From: Vibrio brasiliensis LMG 20546
GTDB taxonomy: Bacteria; Pseudomonadota; Gammaproteobacteria; Enterobacterales; Vibrionaceae
Assembly (NCBI RefSeq): GCF_000189255.1
Contig: NZ_AEVS01000072.1
Location: 1-64,000 of the forward strand
DNA: 64,000 nucleotides
Reading direction: 5' to 3'
How positions within the stretch are numbered: the first letter of the stretch is position 1; every line of letters starts with the position of its first letter. A program made the position numbers and the translations under genes. This document shows positions 9,576 through 18,124 of this stretch, piece after piece. The notes under the pieces are model-generated. The model searched no databases. It was not told the DNA's origin and saw only the letters and a list, made by a program, of their open reading frames with translations.

Positions 9576-10292
9576 TTATGCTTTGTTACTGTAATCACGC
9601 GCGCCAAAAATCGCGGTACCAATACGTACCATAGTGCTGCCAGCTTCAATGGCTGCATCCATGTCACCACTCATTCCCATTGATAGTGTATCTATGTTCT
9701 GTTCAGGGAACTGCTGCGCAAGTTTATCTTTTAGCTGTGCTAGTTGAGTAAATGCTGCCAACTGCGACTGGTAGTCTGAAACATTAGCAGGAATTGACAT
9801 CAATCCTCTTAAAGTGAGGTTTGGTAGAGAAGAAATCAACTCCGCGATAGCAAAGATTTCTTCATTATCAATACCGGATTTAGAAGACTCACCACTGGTA
9901 TTAACCTGAATCAGCACCTGAATAGGCTCTAGCCCTTGAGGGCGCTGGTCGTTGAGGCGTTGGGCAATTTTGGCTCGATCAACCGTGTGGACCCAGGCAA
10001 AGTTCTCTGCGACATGGCGTGATTTATTTGACTGGATAGGACCAATAAAGTGCCATTCAAGGTTTAGTTCAGGATGATGTTGCGCGAAATGGATAACTTT
10101 ATTCGCTCCTTCCTGAACATAGTTTTCGCCGAATGCGGTTTGCCCTGCTTGTGCCGCTTCTAGAATTGCTTCGATAGGCTTAGTCTTACTTACTGCGAGA
10201 AGTTGCACTGAGCCCCGACCGCGTCCACACTTTTGTTGTGCGACCTCAATCTGTGAGGTGATCTGTTCAATATTTTGTTGAATACTAGTCAT
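9576..10292 (-). CDS. yggS: PLP homeostasis protein YggS (PLPBP/COG0325)
   Basis: This 238-residue TIM-barrel protein binds pyridoxal 5'-phosphate and buffers the free PLP pool; it has no known enzymatic turnover. The PLP lysine lies in LLAVSKTKP (Lys36). FGENYVQE, WHFIGPIQSNK and the phosphate-binding SMGMSGDMDAAI match the family. It is the first gene of the minus-strand operon and is divergent from pilT across only 25 bases, so the two promoters must overlap the coding ends or each other. Confidence 0.95.
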   Translation of the reverse strand: MTSIQQNIEQITSQIEVAQQKCGRGRGSVQLLAVSKTKPIEAILEAAQAGQTAFGENYVQEGANKVIHFAQHHPELNLEWHFIGPIQSNKSRHVAENFAWVHTVDRAKIAQRLNDQRPQGLEPIQVLIQVNTSGESSKSGIDNEEIFAIAELISSLPNLTLRGLMSIPANVSDYQSQLAAFTQLAQLKDKLAQQFPEQNIDTLSMGMSGDMDAAIEAGSTMVRIGTAIFGARDYSNKA

Positions 10293-10317
10293 AGCAGATT
10301 TTACTTAAGGATTTTAA

Positions 10318-11355
10318 ATGGATATCGCTGAATTACTGGATTTTAGTGTAAAGCATAATGCTTCAGATCTACATCTTTCTGCGGGAGTATCTCCAATGGT
10401 AAGGATAGATGGTGAAGTGCGAAAGCTTGGCGTGCCTGCTTTTAGCCATGCTGATGTACATCGTTTGGTCTTTGATATTATGAATGATGCCCAGCGCAGT
10501 GAGTTTGAAGAACGTCTTGAAGTGGACTTTTCTTTTGAACTGCCAGATGTGGGGCGTTTCCGTGTCAACGCGTTTAATCAGGCCCGTGGCTGTGCGGCGG
10601 TGTTTCGTACCATTCCAGTAGATATTCCAACATTAGAGCAGTTAGAAGCTCCGCAGATATTTGAAAATATTGCCAATATGGAGAAAGGCTTAGTGCTGGT
10701 CACAGGGCCTACGGGGTCAGGTAAATCAACCACACTCGCGGCAATGGTCGATTATATTAATCGTAATCACAATAAGCATATCCTGACCATTGAAGACCCC
10801 ATTGAATTTGTTCACAACAATAATAAGTGTCTGATTAACCAGCGAGAAGTACATCGCGACACCCATAACTTTAATAATGCTTTGCGCAGCGCTCTCCGTG
10901 AAGATCCTGATGTGATTCTGGTGGGTGAGTTACGTGACAAAGAGACCATTAGTTTAGCCCTTACCGCCGCTGAAACCGGTCATTTGGTGTTTGGTACTCT
11001 GCACACAAGTTCTGCAGCCAAGACCATTGACCGTATTATTGATGTCTTCCCGGGTAGTGATAAGGAGATGGTGCGATCCATGCTGTCTGAGTCATTGCGG
11101 GCGGTGATTGCTCAGAAGCTGCTCAAGCGTATTGGAGGCGGGCGTACCGCTTGTCATGAAATCATGATGGCCACACCGGCTATTCGTAACCTTATTCGTG
11201 AAGATAAAGTGGCTCAGATGTTCTCTGTGATTCAGACGGGCGCAGCACATGGAATGCAGACCATGGAGCAAAACGCCAAGCAGCTGATTGCTCAGGGGCT
11301 GGTTGATGCGCAAGAAGTTGCGAAGAAGATTGAAGTTGAAAGCCCGATGTTTTAA
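10318..11355 (+). CDS. pilT: Type IV pilus retraction ATPase PilT
   Basis: PilT is the hexameric secretion-type ATPase that depolymerises type IV pili for retraction and twitching. The 345-residue protein has an N-terminal PAS-like domain and a RecA-like core with Walker A GPTGSGKST at residues 130-138. The Asp box, the Walker B segment (DVILVGELRD) and His box (TGHLVFGTLHT) follow. The C-terminal AIRNLIRE motif, needed for retraction and diagnostic for PilT, is intact. It is followed by pilU after 17 bases. Its start codon is followed by MDIAELLDF, as in other PilT proteins. Confidence 0.97.
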   Translation: MDIAELLDFSVKHNASDLHLSAGVSPMVRIDGEVRKLGVPAFSHADVHRLVFDIMNDAQRSEFEERLEVDFSFELPDVGRFRVNAFNQARGCAAVFRTIPVDIPTLEQLEAPQIFENIANMEKGLVLVTGPTGSGKSTTLAAMVDYINRNHNKHILTIEDPIEFVHNNNKCLINQREVHRDTHNFNNALRSALREDPDVILVGELRDKETISLALTAAETGHLVFGTLHTSSAAKTIDRIIDVFPGSDKEMVRSMLSESLRAVIAQKLLKRIGGGRTACHEIMMATPAIRNLIREDKVAQMFSVIQTGAAHGMQTMEQNAKQLIAQGLVDAQEVAKKIEVESPMF

Positions 11356-11372
11356 TTCGGTGGAATGAGAAT

Positions 11373-12479
11373 ATGGATATAGATGTTTTCCTCGAGCAGA
11401 TGATAGATCAGAAGTCTTCTGATCTTTACATCACAGTTGGTGCTCCGATCCTTTACCGTGTTGATGGTGAGCTCAGATCTCATGGCGAAAAGCTCTCTCA
11501 TGCTGTGGTGAATTCACTGCTTGAAGGGATGATGGATAGGGAACGTCAGCATGAGTTTCATTCCAGTAAAGAGGCTAACTTTGCCATTGTGCGCCACTTT
11601 GGCCGCTTTCGTGTCTCGGCTTTTTATCAGCGAGAGCTTCCAGGGGCGGTAATCCGTCGCATTGAAACCAAAATTCCAACCTTTGAAGAGCTTCAGCTAC
11701 CGGATGTACTGCGTGATTTGGCGACGACTAAGCGCGGTTTAGTTCTTGTTGTCGGCGCGACTGGCTCTGGTAAGTCGACGACCATGGCAGCGATGATCGG
11801 TTATCGTAACGCCAACCAGTCAGGGCATATTTTAACGGTCGAGGATCCGATAGAATTTGTTCATGAGCATCAAGGGTGTATCGTCACCCAGCGTGAGGTC
11901 GGCTTAGATACCGAAAGCTATGAAGTCGCTTTGAAAAACTCATTACGTCAGGCTCCCGATATGATTCTGATTGGCGAGATTCGCTCCCGTGAGACGATGG
12001 AGTACGCGATGACGTTTGCCGAAACAGGTCACCTTTGTATGGCGACTCTGCACGCAAATAACGCCAATCAGGCGCTAGAACGTATCTTGCACCTTGTTCC
12101 CAAAGAGCAGAAAGAACAGTTCTTGTTTGATTTGTCGATGAATCTGAGAGGCATCATAGCCCAGCAGTTAGTGCGGGATAAAAATGGCCAGGGGCGTCAT
12201 GGTGTGTTCGAGGTACTACTTAATAGTTCACGCGTTTCTGACCTTATTCGCCGAGGAGATTTACACGAGTTGAAAACGACCATGGCGAAGTCAAATCAGT
12301 CGGGTATGCAGACCTTTGATCAGGCACTTTATCAGCTGGTGGTCGATGACAAAATCAGCGAAGAGGATGCATTACATAGTGCTGACTCAGCCAATGATTT
12401 GAGAATTATGCTCAAAACTCAACGTGGTAGTACTTCAGGTGGTAGCTCGTTGAGCAATGTGAAGATTGATATGGATTAG
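11373..12479 (+). CDS. pilU: Type IV pilus retraction ATPase PilU
   Basis: PilU is a PilT paralogue that assists retraction in a PilT-dependent way. The 368-residue protein has Walker A GATGSGKST, Walker B DMILIGEIRS and the His box TGHLCMATLHA. The AIRNLIRE motif of PilT is replaced by a diverged segment (SRVSDLIRRG), which separates the two. A Gly/Ser-rich tail follows the core. It is cotranscribed with pilT. Its 3' flank is the repeat-rich intergenic region described separately. Confidence 0.95.
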   Translation: MDIDVFLEQMIDQKSSDLYITVGAPILYRVDGELRSHGEKLSHAVVNSLLEGMMDRERQHEFHSSKEANFAIVRHFGRFRVSAFYQRELPGAVIRRIETKIPTFEELQLPDVLRDLATTKRGLVLVVGATGSGKSTTMAAMIGYRNANQSGHILTVEDPIEFVHEHQGCIVTQREVGLDTESYEVALKNSLRQAPDMILIGEIRSRETMEYAMTFAETGHLCMATLHANNANQALERILHLVPKEQKEQFLFDLSMNLRGIIAQQLVRDKNGQGRHGVFEVLLNSSRVSDLIRRGDLHELKTTMAKSNQSGMQTFDQALYQLVVDDKISEEDALHSADSANDLRIMLKTQRGSTSGGSSLSNVKIDMD

Positions 12480-12488
12480 GGGGGAGAA

Positions 12489-12596
12489 GAACGCTTCGCT
12501 TCGAGAGCGGGCTTCACCCTACGAGATATGAGAACGCTTCGCTCTGAGAACGGACTTCGTCCTGCGAGAATTTAGAACGGGCTGCGCCCTTCGAGA
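12489..12596. repeat. Array of five 22-bp hairpin repeats (family shared with 48671-48756)
   Basis: Five adjacent units follow the pilU stop codon. A full unit reads GAWCGGR, then CTTCG, then YCC, then NNCGAGA, so each has a small stem capped by CTTCG. Full units are at 12505-12526, 12548-12569 and 12575-12596. Shortened units are at 12489-12506 and 12532-12549. An ATTTA linker separates the last two. The same units, linker and trailing GGTA occur after folA. No protein is encoded here. Confidence 0.85.
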
Positions 12597-12667
12597 GGTA
12601 CATGTTATAGATGCTGAGTAGGTATCTGATACAAAGTTATTTGTTAGGGACTTACGTCTATAATCCA

Positions 12668-12699
12668 GAAAAAAAGGTTGACGCTTTCACGTCAACCTT
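12668..12699 (-). terminator. Terminator of ruvX operon (minus strand)
   Basis: AAGGTTGACG and CGTCAACCTT make a 10-bp perfect stem with a 6-base loop. On the minus strand it is followed by a run of seven T. It lies beyond the 7-bp tandem repeat, so the ruvX-side mRNA would carry the repeat in its 3' untranslated region. Confidence 0.85.
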
Positions 12700-12708
12700 C
12701 CAAGATTT

Positions 12709-12841
12709 TCTCGCTTCTCGCTTCTCGCTTCTCGCTTCTCGCTTCTCGCTTCTCGCTTCTCGCTTCTCGCTTCTCGCTTCTCGCTTCTCGCTTCTCGCTT
12801 CTCGCTTCTCGCTTCTCGCTTCTCGCTTCTCGCTTCTCGCT
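12709..12841. repeat. Perfect 7-bp tandem repeat, (TCTCGCT) x 19
   Basis: Nineteen uninterrupted copies of TCTCGCT (CGAGAAG on the minus strand) fill 133 bases without a mismatch. The last copy overlaps the TAG stop codon of ruvX. A perfect array of this size is expected to vary in copy number by slippage. Because it starts at the stop codon, changes in length would alter only the 3' untranslated region of ruvX. Confidence 0.98.
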
Positions 12842-13262
12842 ACCCGTATTGCGCCTCAAACCAGCTTTCGAGAATCACTACCGCGGACTGGCAATCGACA
12901 TTGCCTTTGCTTAGCGCTTTATAGCCGCCCATTTCGAACAGGTCAGCACGTGCTTCCATTGTCGATAGGCGTTCGTCGTGTAATTCGACAGCGAGGCCGA
13001 AGCGACCGTGCAGACGGTTAGCAAACTTTTTCGCTCGTGGTGTAATGGTTTCAAGATCTTTACCATACAGGTCGGTAGGTAAACCGACCACAAGCAGATC
13101 CGGTTGCCACTCTTTGATCTGTTTTTCGATGTCATCCCAATTTGGGATACCATCATTGGCTTTAAAGGCTTTTAGCGGTGAAGCCGTACCTGTGATTTCC
13201 TGTCCGATGGCACTACCAATACTCTTGGTGCCAAAGTCGAACGCCATAATTGTTCTAGACAT
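12840..13262 (-). CDS. ruvX: Putative pre-16S rRNA nuclease / Holliday-junction-resolvase-like YqgF
   Basis: The 140-residue RNase H-fold protein of the YqgF/RuvX family is implicated in 5' maturation of 16S rRNA. The N-terminal [14 protein letters not shown] carries the first catalytic Asp. [12 protein letters not shown] and the C-terminal [12 protein letters not shown] segment supply the other conserved acidic positions. It follows yqgE by 17 bases, the usual pairing. The stop codon is embedded in the end of the 7-bp tandem repeat. Confidence 0.93.
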   Translation of the reverse strand: MSRTIMAFDFGTKSIGSAIGQEITGTASPLKAFKANDGIPNWDDIEKQIKEWQPDLLVVGLPTDLYGKDLETITPRAKKFANRLHGRFGLAVELHDERLSTMEARADLFEMGGYKALSKGNVDCQSAVVILESWFEAQYG

Positions 13263-13279
13263 GTTTTTCTTCGTAGTTG

Positions 13280-13843
13280 TTATGCGTGGCCAATATCACT
13301 AGAGAGCTGCGAGACGTCAATACCGAGCATCTGAACTGCTTTCTGCCAACGTTCATTAATAGGCGTATCGAACATGACATTCGGGTCAGCCTCTACCGTT
13401 AGCCAGGAGTTTTCAGAAAGTTCGATTTCCAATTGACCAGGTTCCCAGCCTGAGTAACCCAGAGCAACAAGATAATGATTAGGTTCAGCTTCTGTGCCTA
13501 GTACTCCAAGAATATCGCGTGAAGTGGTGACTGAAATTCTGTCGGTCATCTTGATGCTGGATTCATACTCATCTTTTGGCTGATGAAGAATGAACCCGCG
13601 GTCTTCTGAAACAGGACCGCCATTAAGGACTGGCTTTTCTAAGCTATCGGTTAATAGTTTTGGATGAATTGGCTCTACATCGACTTTCTCTAGCATTTTG
13701 CCAATGGTGATATCGATAGGAGCATTAATCATTAACCCCATCGCTCCCTCTTCGTTGTGTTCACAGACGTAAATCACGCTGCGTTGGAAGTAGGGGTCTT
13801 TCATACCCGGCATTGCCACTAAAAAATGGTTGGTTAAATTCAT
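13280..13843 (-). CDS. yqgE: YqgE/AlgH family protein
   Basis: The start is placed at ATG 13843, preceded by GGGAG, giving the 187-residue form [12 protein letters not shown] that matches the family; a frame to 13855 adds only four residues without a better ribosome-binding site. The protein is a compact alpha/beta fold with conserved [16 protein letters not shown] and LNGGPV segments. AlgH is named for an effect on alginate in Pseudomonas, but the molecular function is unknown. It sits between gshB and ruvX. Confidence 0.93.
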   Translation of the reverse strand: MNLTNHFLVAMPGMKDPYFQRSVIYVCEHNEEGAMGLMINAPIDITIGKMLEKVDVEPIHPKLLTDSLEKPVLNGGPVSEDRGFILHQPKDEYESSIKMTDRISVTTSRDILGVLGTEAEPNHYLVALGYSGWEPGQLEIELSENSWLTVEADPNVMFDTPINERWQKAVQMLGIDVSQLSSDIGHA

Positions 13844-13891
13844 AAACACTCCCACTTAAATATGGGCAACCCACTAGGTTGCCCTAAGAGT

Positions 13892-14839
13892 TTAGGCGTT
13901 TAGTCGACGCTCAATGGCATCCATAAGCTTGCCAGTGATCGACACATCAAATGCCGCCTCAATTTCACGAATACAAGTTGGGCTGGTTACATTGATTTCT
14001 GTCAGCTTGTCACCGATGACATCTAAGCCAACAAAGATCAGCCCTTTTTCTTTAAGTGTAGGCGCTACAGCTTCAGCTATCTTTTTATCTGTCTCACTAA
14101 GTGGTCGAGCTTCACCCGTTCCGCCTGCAGCCAGGTTGCCGCGGGTTTCACCTTTTGCCGGGATACGAGCCAGACAGTAAGGCATAGGTTCGCCATCTAC
14201 AACCAGGATTCGCTTGTCTCCGTTACTGATATCAGGGACGAAGGTCTGTGCCATCGCGTAGTTTTGGCCGTGGTTAGTTAAGGTTTCGATGATCACCGAG
14301 ACGTTAGGATCGTTCTCTTTTACGCGGAAAATCGAAGCGCCGCCCATACCATCGAGAGGTTTCAGAATCACGTCACCGTGCTCTTCGCGGAAGGCTTTAA
14401 TCTTGTCAGCTTTGCGCGTTACTATGGTGGTTGGAGTCAGTTCAGGGAACCACGCTGTGAACAGCTTTTCGTTACAATCACGCAGGCTTTGTGGCTTGTT
14501 GACGATCAGGGTGCCTTGCTCTTCTGCACGTTCTAAGATGTAGGTCGCGTAGATGTACTCAGTATCAAACGGAGGATCTTTACGCATTAATACCGCATCT
14601 AGTTCCGATAACTCGATAGTTTGCTCTGATTTGAACTCATACCAGCCATTTGGATCTTCTTTCAGCTCGACGACTTTGGTATCCGCGATCGCTACACCTT
14701 GGTCGAGGTGAAGATCGTTCATTTCCATATAGTGAATTTCGTAGCCGCGGCGCTGCGCTTCAAGCATCATGGCAAAGCTAGAGTCTTTTTTGATGTTAAT
14801 GGACGAAATAGGGTCCATTACAATACCTAATTTGATCAT
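13892..14839 (-). CDS. gshB: Glutathione synthetase
   Basis: GshB joins gamma-glutamylcysteine and glycine using ATP, the second step of glutathione synthesis. The start at ATG 14839 (after GGAG) gives MIKLGIVMDP and 315 residues, matching enterobacterial GshB; the longer frame to 14926 overlaps rsmE. ATP-grasp features are visible: DVILKPLDGMGGASIF for the nucleotide and NVTSPTCIREIEA for metal and substrate. It follows rsmE by 13 bases. Confidence 0.97.
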   Translation of the reverse strand: MIKLGIVMDPISSINIKKDSSFAMMLEAQRRGYEIHYMEMNDLHLDQGVAIADTKVVELKEDPNGWYEFKSEQTIELSELDAVLMRKDPPFDTEYIYATYILERAEEQGTLIVNKPQSLRDCNEKLFTAWFPELTPTTIVTRKADKIKAFREEHGDVILKPLDGMGGASIFRVKENDPNVSVIIETLTNHGQNYAMAQTFVPDISNGDKRILVVDGEPMPYCLARIPAKGETRGNLAAGGTGEARPLSETDKKIAEAVAPTLKEKGLIFVGLDVIGDKLTEINVTSPTCIREIEAAFDVSITGKLMDAIERRLNA

Positions 14840-14852
14840 TGTCTTTCTCCGT

Positions 14853-15584
14853 TTAACCAAGATCGCCGAAACGAACTTGCAAGGCTGTAATTGCAGTAAG
14901 AGCCGCTGTCTCAGTGCGCAACACACGTGGACCGAGTAGCGTCTCTTCGAATTTGTAGTTTTCAGTCATGCTGATTTCTTCAGCAGATAAACCACCCTCA
15001 GGGCCAATCAGCAGGCGTACTTTTTCTACTGGCGTCGGTAGGGTGTTAATTGAGTATTTTGCACGTGGATGCAGATTGAGTTTCAAACCGTCGTACTCTT
15101 CACCACACCATTCTTCTAGTTGCATGATTGGACGAATCTCTGGGACGGTATTACGGCCACACTGTTCGCAAGCACTAATGGCGATTTTTTGCCATTGGGC
15201 GAGCTTTTTCTCAAAGCGTTTGTGATCCAGTTTGACTCCACAGCGTTCAGAGATCAGTGGAGTAATCGTGTTTACGCCCAACTCAACGGATTTCTGGATG
15301 GTGAACTCCATCTTGTCGCCACGAGAGATAACTTGTCCCAGGTGAAGATCAAGCGGTGACTCGCTGCTGCGTTCAATGCGTTCAATTACGTTTACTTCAA
15401 CCGACTTCTTCGATACTTCACTGATGGTTGCCGGAAACTCTGCACCGCTACCGTCAAACAACAAGACTTGCTGTTCCTCTTTCATACGCAGAACGCGACC
15501 TACGTGGCCTGCCGCTTCCTCGCTTAGCATTAAGCTTCCGAGCTGAGTGATGGTTTCTGGATGGTAAATTCGTGGGATTCGCAT
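14853..15584 (-). CDS. rsmE: 16S rRNA (uracil-1498-N3)-methyltransferase
   Basis: RsmE methylates U1498 of 16S rRNA in the assembled 30S subunit. I start it at ATG 15584 ([10 protein letters not shown]), giving 243 residues as in the family. The protein has an N-terminal PUA-like domain and a C-terminal SPOUT domain with the knotted SAM-binding motifs [13 protein letters not shown] and [11 protein letters not shown]. It is cotranscribed with gshB downstream. Confidence 0.95.
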   Translation of the reverse strand: MRIPRIYHPETITQLGSLMLSEEAAGHVGRVLRMKEEQQVLLFDGSGAEFPATISEVSKKSVEVNVIERIERSSESPLDLHLGQVISRGDKMEFTIQKSVELGVNTITPLISERCGVKLDHKRFEKKLAQWQKIAISACEQCGRNTVPEIRPIMQLEEWCGEEYDGLKLNLHPRAKYSINTLPTPVEKVRLLIGPEGGLSAEEISMTENYKFEETLLGPRVLRTETAALTAITALQVRFGDLG

Positions 15585-15663
15585 GTTGTTTCGACTTCCG
15601 GCAACAGATTTTGAGTTAACTTCTAACATGGATGCTTTACAGTGAAAAAACAAGGGGCAAGAG

Positions 15664-15690
15664 GAGTTTCCAGTTCAAGACTGGAAACTC
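15664..15690. terminator. Long hairpin between endA and rsmE
   Basis: GAGTTTCCAGT and ACTGGAAACTC form an 11-bp perfect stem around TCAAG, just after the endA stop codon on the minus strand. The following T-rich stretch is broken, so termination is likely but not certain. Confidence 0.5.
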
Positions 15691-15699
15691 AAGATAAGA

Positions 15700-16401
15700 C
15701 TATAAGACTTGGCAAGCAGAGTAGACAAACGGGTTGTGGTTGCCCTGTACTTTAAAGATGCGTCGTTCTCTTTCACATTCCCATGGGTCGACAGGATATT
15801 GCTTATCCCATGCGTTCATGAGGTTGCGTTGTTGCTTAGAGAGTTTAAAACCATACTCTTGGCTCATGTAGAGATAAGTACGCGCAATCGCGCCTTTTGC
15901 ACGATCTGGCGGCATTACTTTGCGCTGCTTAAAGTTGACCTGCATTTCGCATCGACCATAGCTAACGCCATCGATACCATTCCACTGGCTGAAGTTATAG
16001 TTAGAGCGGTCGCCGTTTACTTCACCAATTGCCGGAGTTAGGTTGTGCAGGTCAGCTTCCATAAGGCGGAATACTTTGTCGTTCTTAGAACAGTTTTTTC
16101 GTCCACCTGATTGCCAACACTGACGCTGGTGGCCAAATTGCCATGCAGGGACGACGTGTTCCCATTCTATACGCGAAGCACGTTTTAGTTGTTTACGGAC
16201 TTGGTAGCCACATGACTCGAGATCTGGGATGCCCTTTCTGCCTTTCCACTCAATGTCGCAGCCACAGTAGAAGCTAGTTGTGTGGTCAGCGTAGATTTTA
16301 ATGGCTTCTTTCTTTGCTTTACTGAATGAAGAGGGTGGTGCGGCGTGAGTAAGTGTACTCAAGGAAATCGTCACAAGGGCGAACAGAAGATGTTTATACA
16401 T
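15700..16401 (-). CDS. endA: Secreted endonuclease I (Dns-type deoxyribonuclease)
   Basis: The 233-residue protein carries a signal peptide ending at THA-AP and belongs to the endonuclease I family, which cuts DNA non-specifically in the periplasm or outside the cell. WEHVVPAW holds the catalytic His, and the NGDRSNYNF segment supplies metal ligands. Multiple cysteines (for example in FYCGCDIEW and near the C-terminal SACQVL) fit the disulfide-rich Vibrio nuclease. In Vibrio cholerae the orthologue Dns limits natural transformation and feeds the cell with DNA; the same role here is inferred. Confidence 0.93.
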   Translation of the reverse strand: MYKHLLFALVTISLSTLTHAAPPSSFSKAKKEAIKIYADHTTSFYCGCDIEWKGRKGIPDLESCGYQVRKQLKRASRIEWEHVVPAWQFGHQRQCWQSGGRKNCSKNDKVFRLMEADLHNLTPAIGEVNGDRSNYNFSQWNGIDGVSYGRCEMQVNFKQRKVMPPDRAKGAIARTYLYMSQEYGFKLSKQQRNLMNAWDKQYPVDPWECERERRIFKVQGNHNPFVYSACQVL

Positions 16402-16485
16402 ATTGTGCGTGTTAGGGCTTAGAAAAGTACTAGAGAATGTAGTTTAACACGCAAATGTGTCTCAAATAATTGAGAAATTACCAAG

Positions 16486-16983
16486 TTAAGATAGCTGATT
16501 ACCTGTAAAAGCTAATGTCTGATGGCACTGTTGGCAGCGATAGGTAGCTTGCTGGCGCATTACCTTGTTATGGCGACGAATTGAAAGTGGATAGAAAGTG
16601 CAACCACAACGATATTCAAAGGTTTTGCCCTGAACTGAAGAGACCTCAAAGCTATGAGTTGTTTTGGCTGGAACCTTAAACACGGATTCCATTACCCCTT
16701 GCCACTCATTGCCGTGCGGTCTGACCCGACCATAGACTTGATAGGTGATTAAGTGGGCAACTTCGTGGGGAATCACTTCACTCAAGAAGGCGTGTTGATT
16801 TTCGCTGAATAATACTGGATTCAGCCGAATCTCATTAAGCTGTAGGTAGGCTTTACCTGCAGCCTTACCGCGCAGTTTGAAGTTTAGAGTCGGGATGGAA
16901 AAATTCCGGCTAAATGCCTTTTGTGCATCGACAATACATTCAGCAATCACTTTTTTTGCTCGGTACTGAAGTTCTATATCCAA
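16486..16983 (-). CDS. sprT: SprT family zinc metalloprotease-like protein
   Basis: The protein has a SprT-like zincin motif HEVAH followed by a C-terminal zinc ribbon (two Cys pairs, CGC and CQQC). SprT of Escherichia coli affects bolA expression; its substrate is unknown. No ATG is available at the right place. The best start is TTG at 16983, spaced six bases after GGAG, giving 165 residues like E. coli SprT; a TTG at 16995 overlaps the Shine-Dalgarno. The ribosome-binding site abuts the T tract of the upstream terminator. Confidence 0.88.
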   Translation of the reverse strand: MDIELQYRAKKVIAECIVDAQKAFSRNFSIPTLNFKLRGKAAGKAYLQLNEIRLNPVLFSENQHAFLSEVIPHEVAHLITYQVYGRVRPHGNEWQGVMESVFKVPAKTTHSFEVSSVQGKTFEYRCGCTFYPLSIRRHNKVMRQQATYRCQQCHQTLAFTGNQLS

Positions 16984-16993
16984 GCTACACTCC

Positions 16994-17022
16994 AAAAAAA
17001 TCGCCCCAATTAACTGGGGCGA
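16994..17022 (-). terminator. Terminator after the DUF2189 gene, abutting the sprT ribosome-binding site
   Basis: TCGCCCCA and TGGGGCGA form an 8-bp GC-rich stem with a 6-base loop. On the minus strand it is followed by seven T and then directly by GGAG of sprT. Confidence 0.8.
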
Positions 17023-17052
17023 ATCATATACTGGATTACTCTTTAGTGCGAA

Positions 17053-17850
17053 CTAAGGGTGATGTTTCTTCTTAATCGTTTCGTGGTAAGCGTGCCATGT
17101 ACCATAACCCAGGATTGGCATGGTAAATAGCATTCCTATTCCGTAAGTCGCGAAGCCAACTAAGATACCGCCACAAATCAGCGCAGCCCAGACGATCATC
17201 GCACCTATATTGGATTTCACCGCGTTAAAGCTAGTGAACACCGCAGTCATCATATCCACTCGACGTTCCATCATCATTGGGATAGAAAACGCAGAGATAC
17301 TAAACACGATACTAGCCAAGACGAAACCAACCAGTGAACCGATGACAAGAAACGGCATAAATTCAGTCAGTGGTGCGCCTTGAACAGACGGATACAGAGC
17401 ATGTAGAAGGGCTGCAATCCGCATCCAGAAAATCATACATACAGCGAGCAATACCGCGAAGGCCCACTGTGAGGTTGAGTTGCGTCCAATTGCTTTCATT
17501 GAATGGAGCAGACTCGCATTATGGCCTCTTTCTCGTTCCCAGCTAGCGTCATACAGACCGAGTGCGAGGAATGGGCCTATTAACATGTATACGACCAGGC
17601 TTGGCATCACCACTAAGTGGGTACCCTGCCATTGAACAAGTAGAACAATACCTATAGCGGCAGCCATAAAGCATAAGCCATAAAAGGCACTGATAAGTGG
17701 CATTCGGACAAAGTCATGTAAGCCGAGAGCTAGCCAGTGGAATGGGGCAGATATACTCACCTGATTACAGGGAATTGTGCGAGCATATTCAGCGTCTGGG
17801 ACTTCCTTTCGTTTATCTTTGAAGTCATGTGGATTCACCGTACGAGGCAT
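17053..17850 (-). CDS. DUF2189 family integral membrane protein
   Basis: The 265-residue protein has about six hydrophobic segments (for example LISAFYGLCFMAAAIGIVLL and the pair near the C-terminus) after a charged N-terminal tail with PDAEYARTIPCN. It belongs to the DUF2189 family of inner-membrane proteins whose role is unknown; some annotations call it a cytochrome c oxidase subunit I-like protein, but I see no heme-copper ligands. It lies alone between terminators upstream of sprT. Confidence 0.85.
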   Translation of the reverse strand: MPRTVNPHDFKDKRKEVPDAEYARTIPCNQVSISAPFHWLALGLHDFVRMPLISAFYGLCFMAAAIGIVLLVQWQGTHLVVMPSLVVYMLIGPFLALGLYDASWERERGHNASLLHSMKAIGRNSTSQWAFAVLLAVCMIFWMRIAALLHALYPSVQGAPLTEFMPFLVIGSLVGFVLASIVFSISAFSIPMMMERRVDMMTAVFTSFNAVKSNIGAMIVWAALICGGILVGFATYGIGMLFTMPILGYGTWHAYHETIKKKHHP

Positions 17851-18065
17851 ATATCCTCCTTGATCGATTCTCTACGTTGACTAAATTCGTTGGCAAATTT
17901 AGCGTTTGATACTCGATGCCCGGCTTGGCGACGTCTGTGATATAAGCGGCGCATCAGTCTACATTAACGACAGGCGCAATGGTTAAATTGCATCGTTAAC
18001 ATATTTTTAACTATTGACCCCATGGCAAAAAAATACAACTTTGAAGCGCGATTTTTATCAGCAAC

Positions 18066-18097
18066 AAAAAAGGCCTCTGGTTTCCCAGAGGCCTTTT
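18066..18097 (-). terminator. Terminator of metK
   Basis: AAGGCCTCTGG and CCAGAGGCCTT form an 11-bp stem with a short loop. There is an A run on one side and TTTT on the other, so it can act on the minus strand for metK. Confidence 0.85.
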
Positions 18098-18124
18098 AGA
18101 TTTAGTTAAGTGCCTGTAGTTAAA

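Noticed and set aside
12489-12841. CRISPR array
   Set aside because: The 7-bp repeat has no spacers, the 22-bp units are adjacent and diverged, and no cas genes are nearby.
12611-13021. Open frames with LLASRFS-type repeats across 12611-13021 and 12678-12914
   Set aside because: They are translations of the 7-bp tandem repeat; 21 bases make a seven-residue repeat in every frame. No ribosome-binding site, and both run antisense into ruvX.
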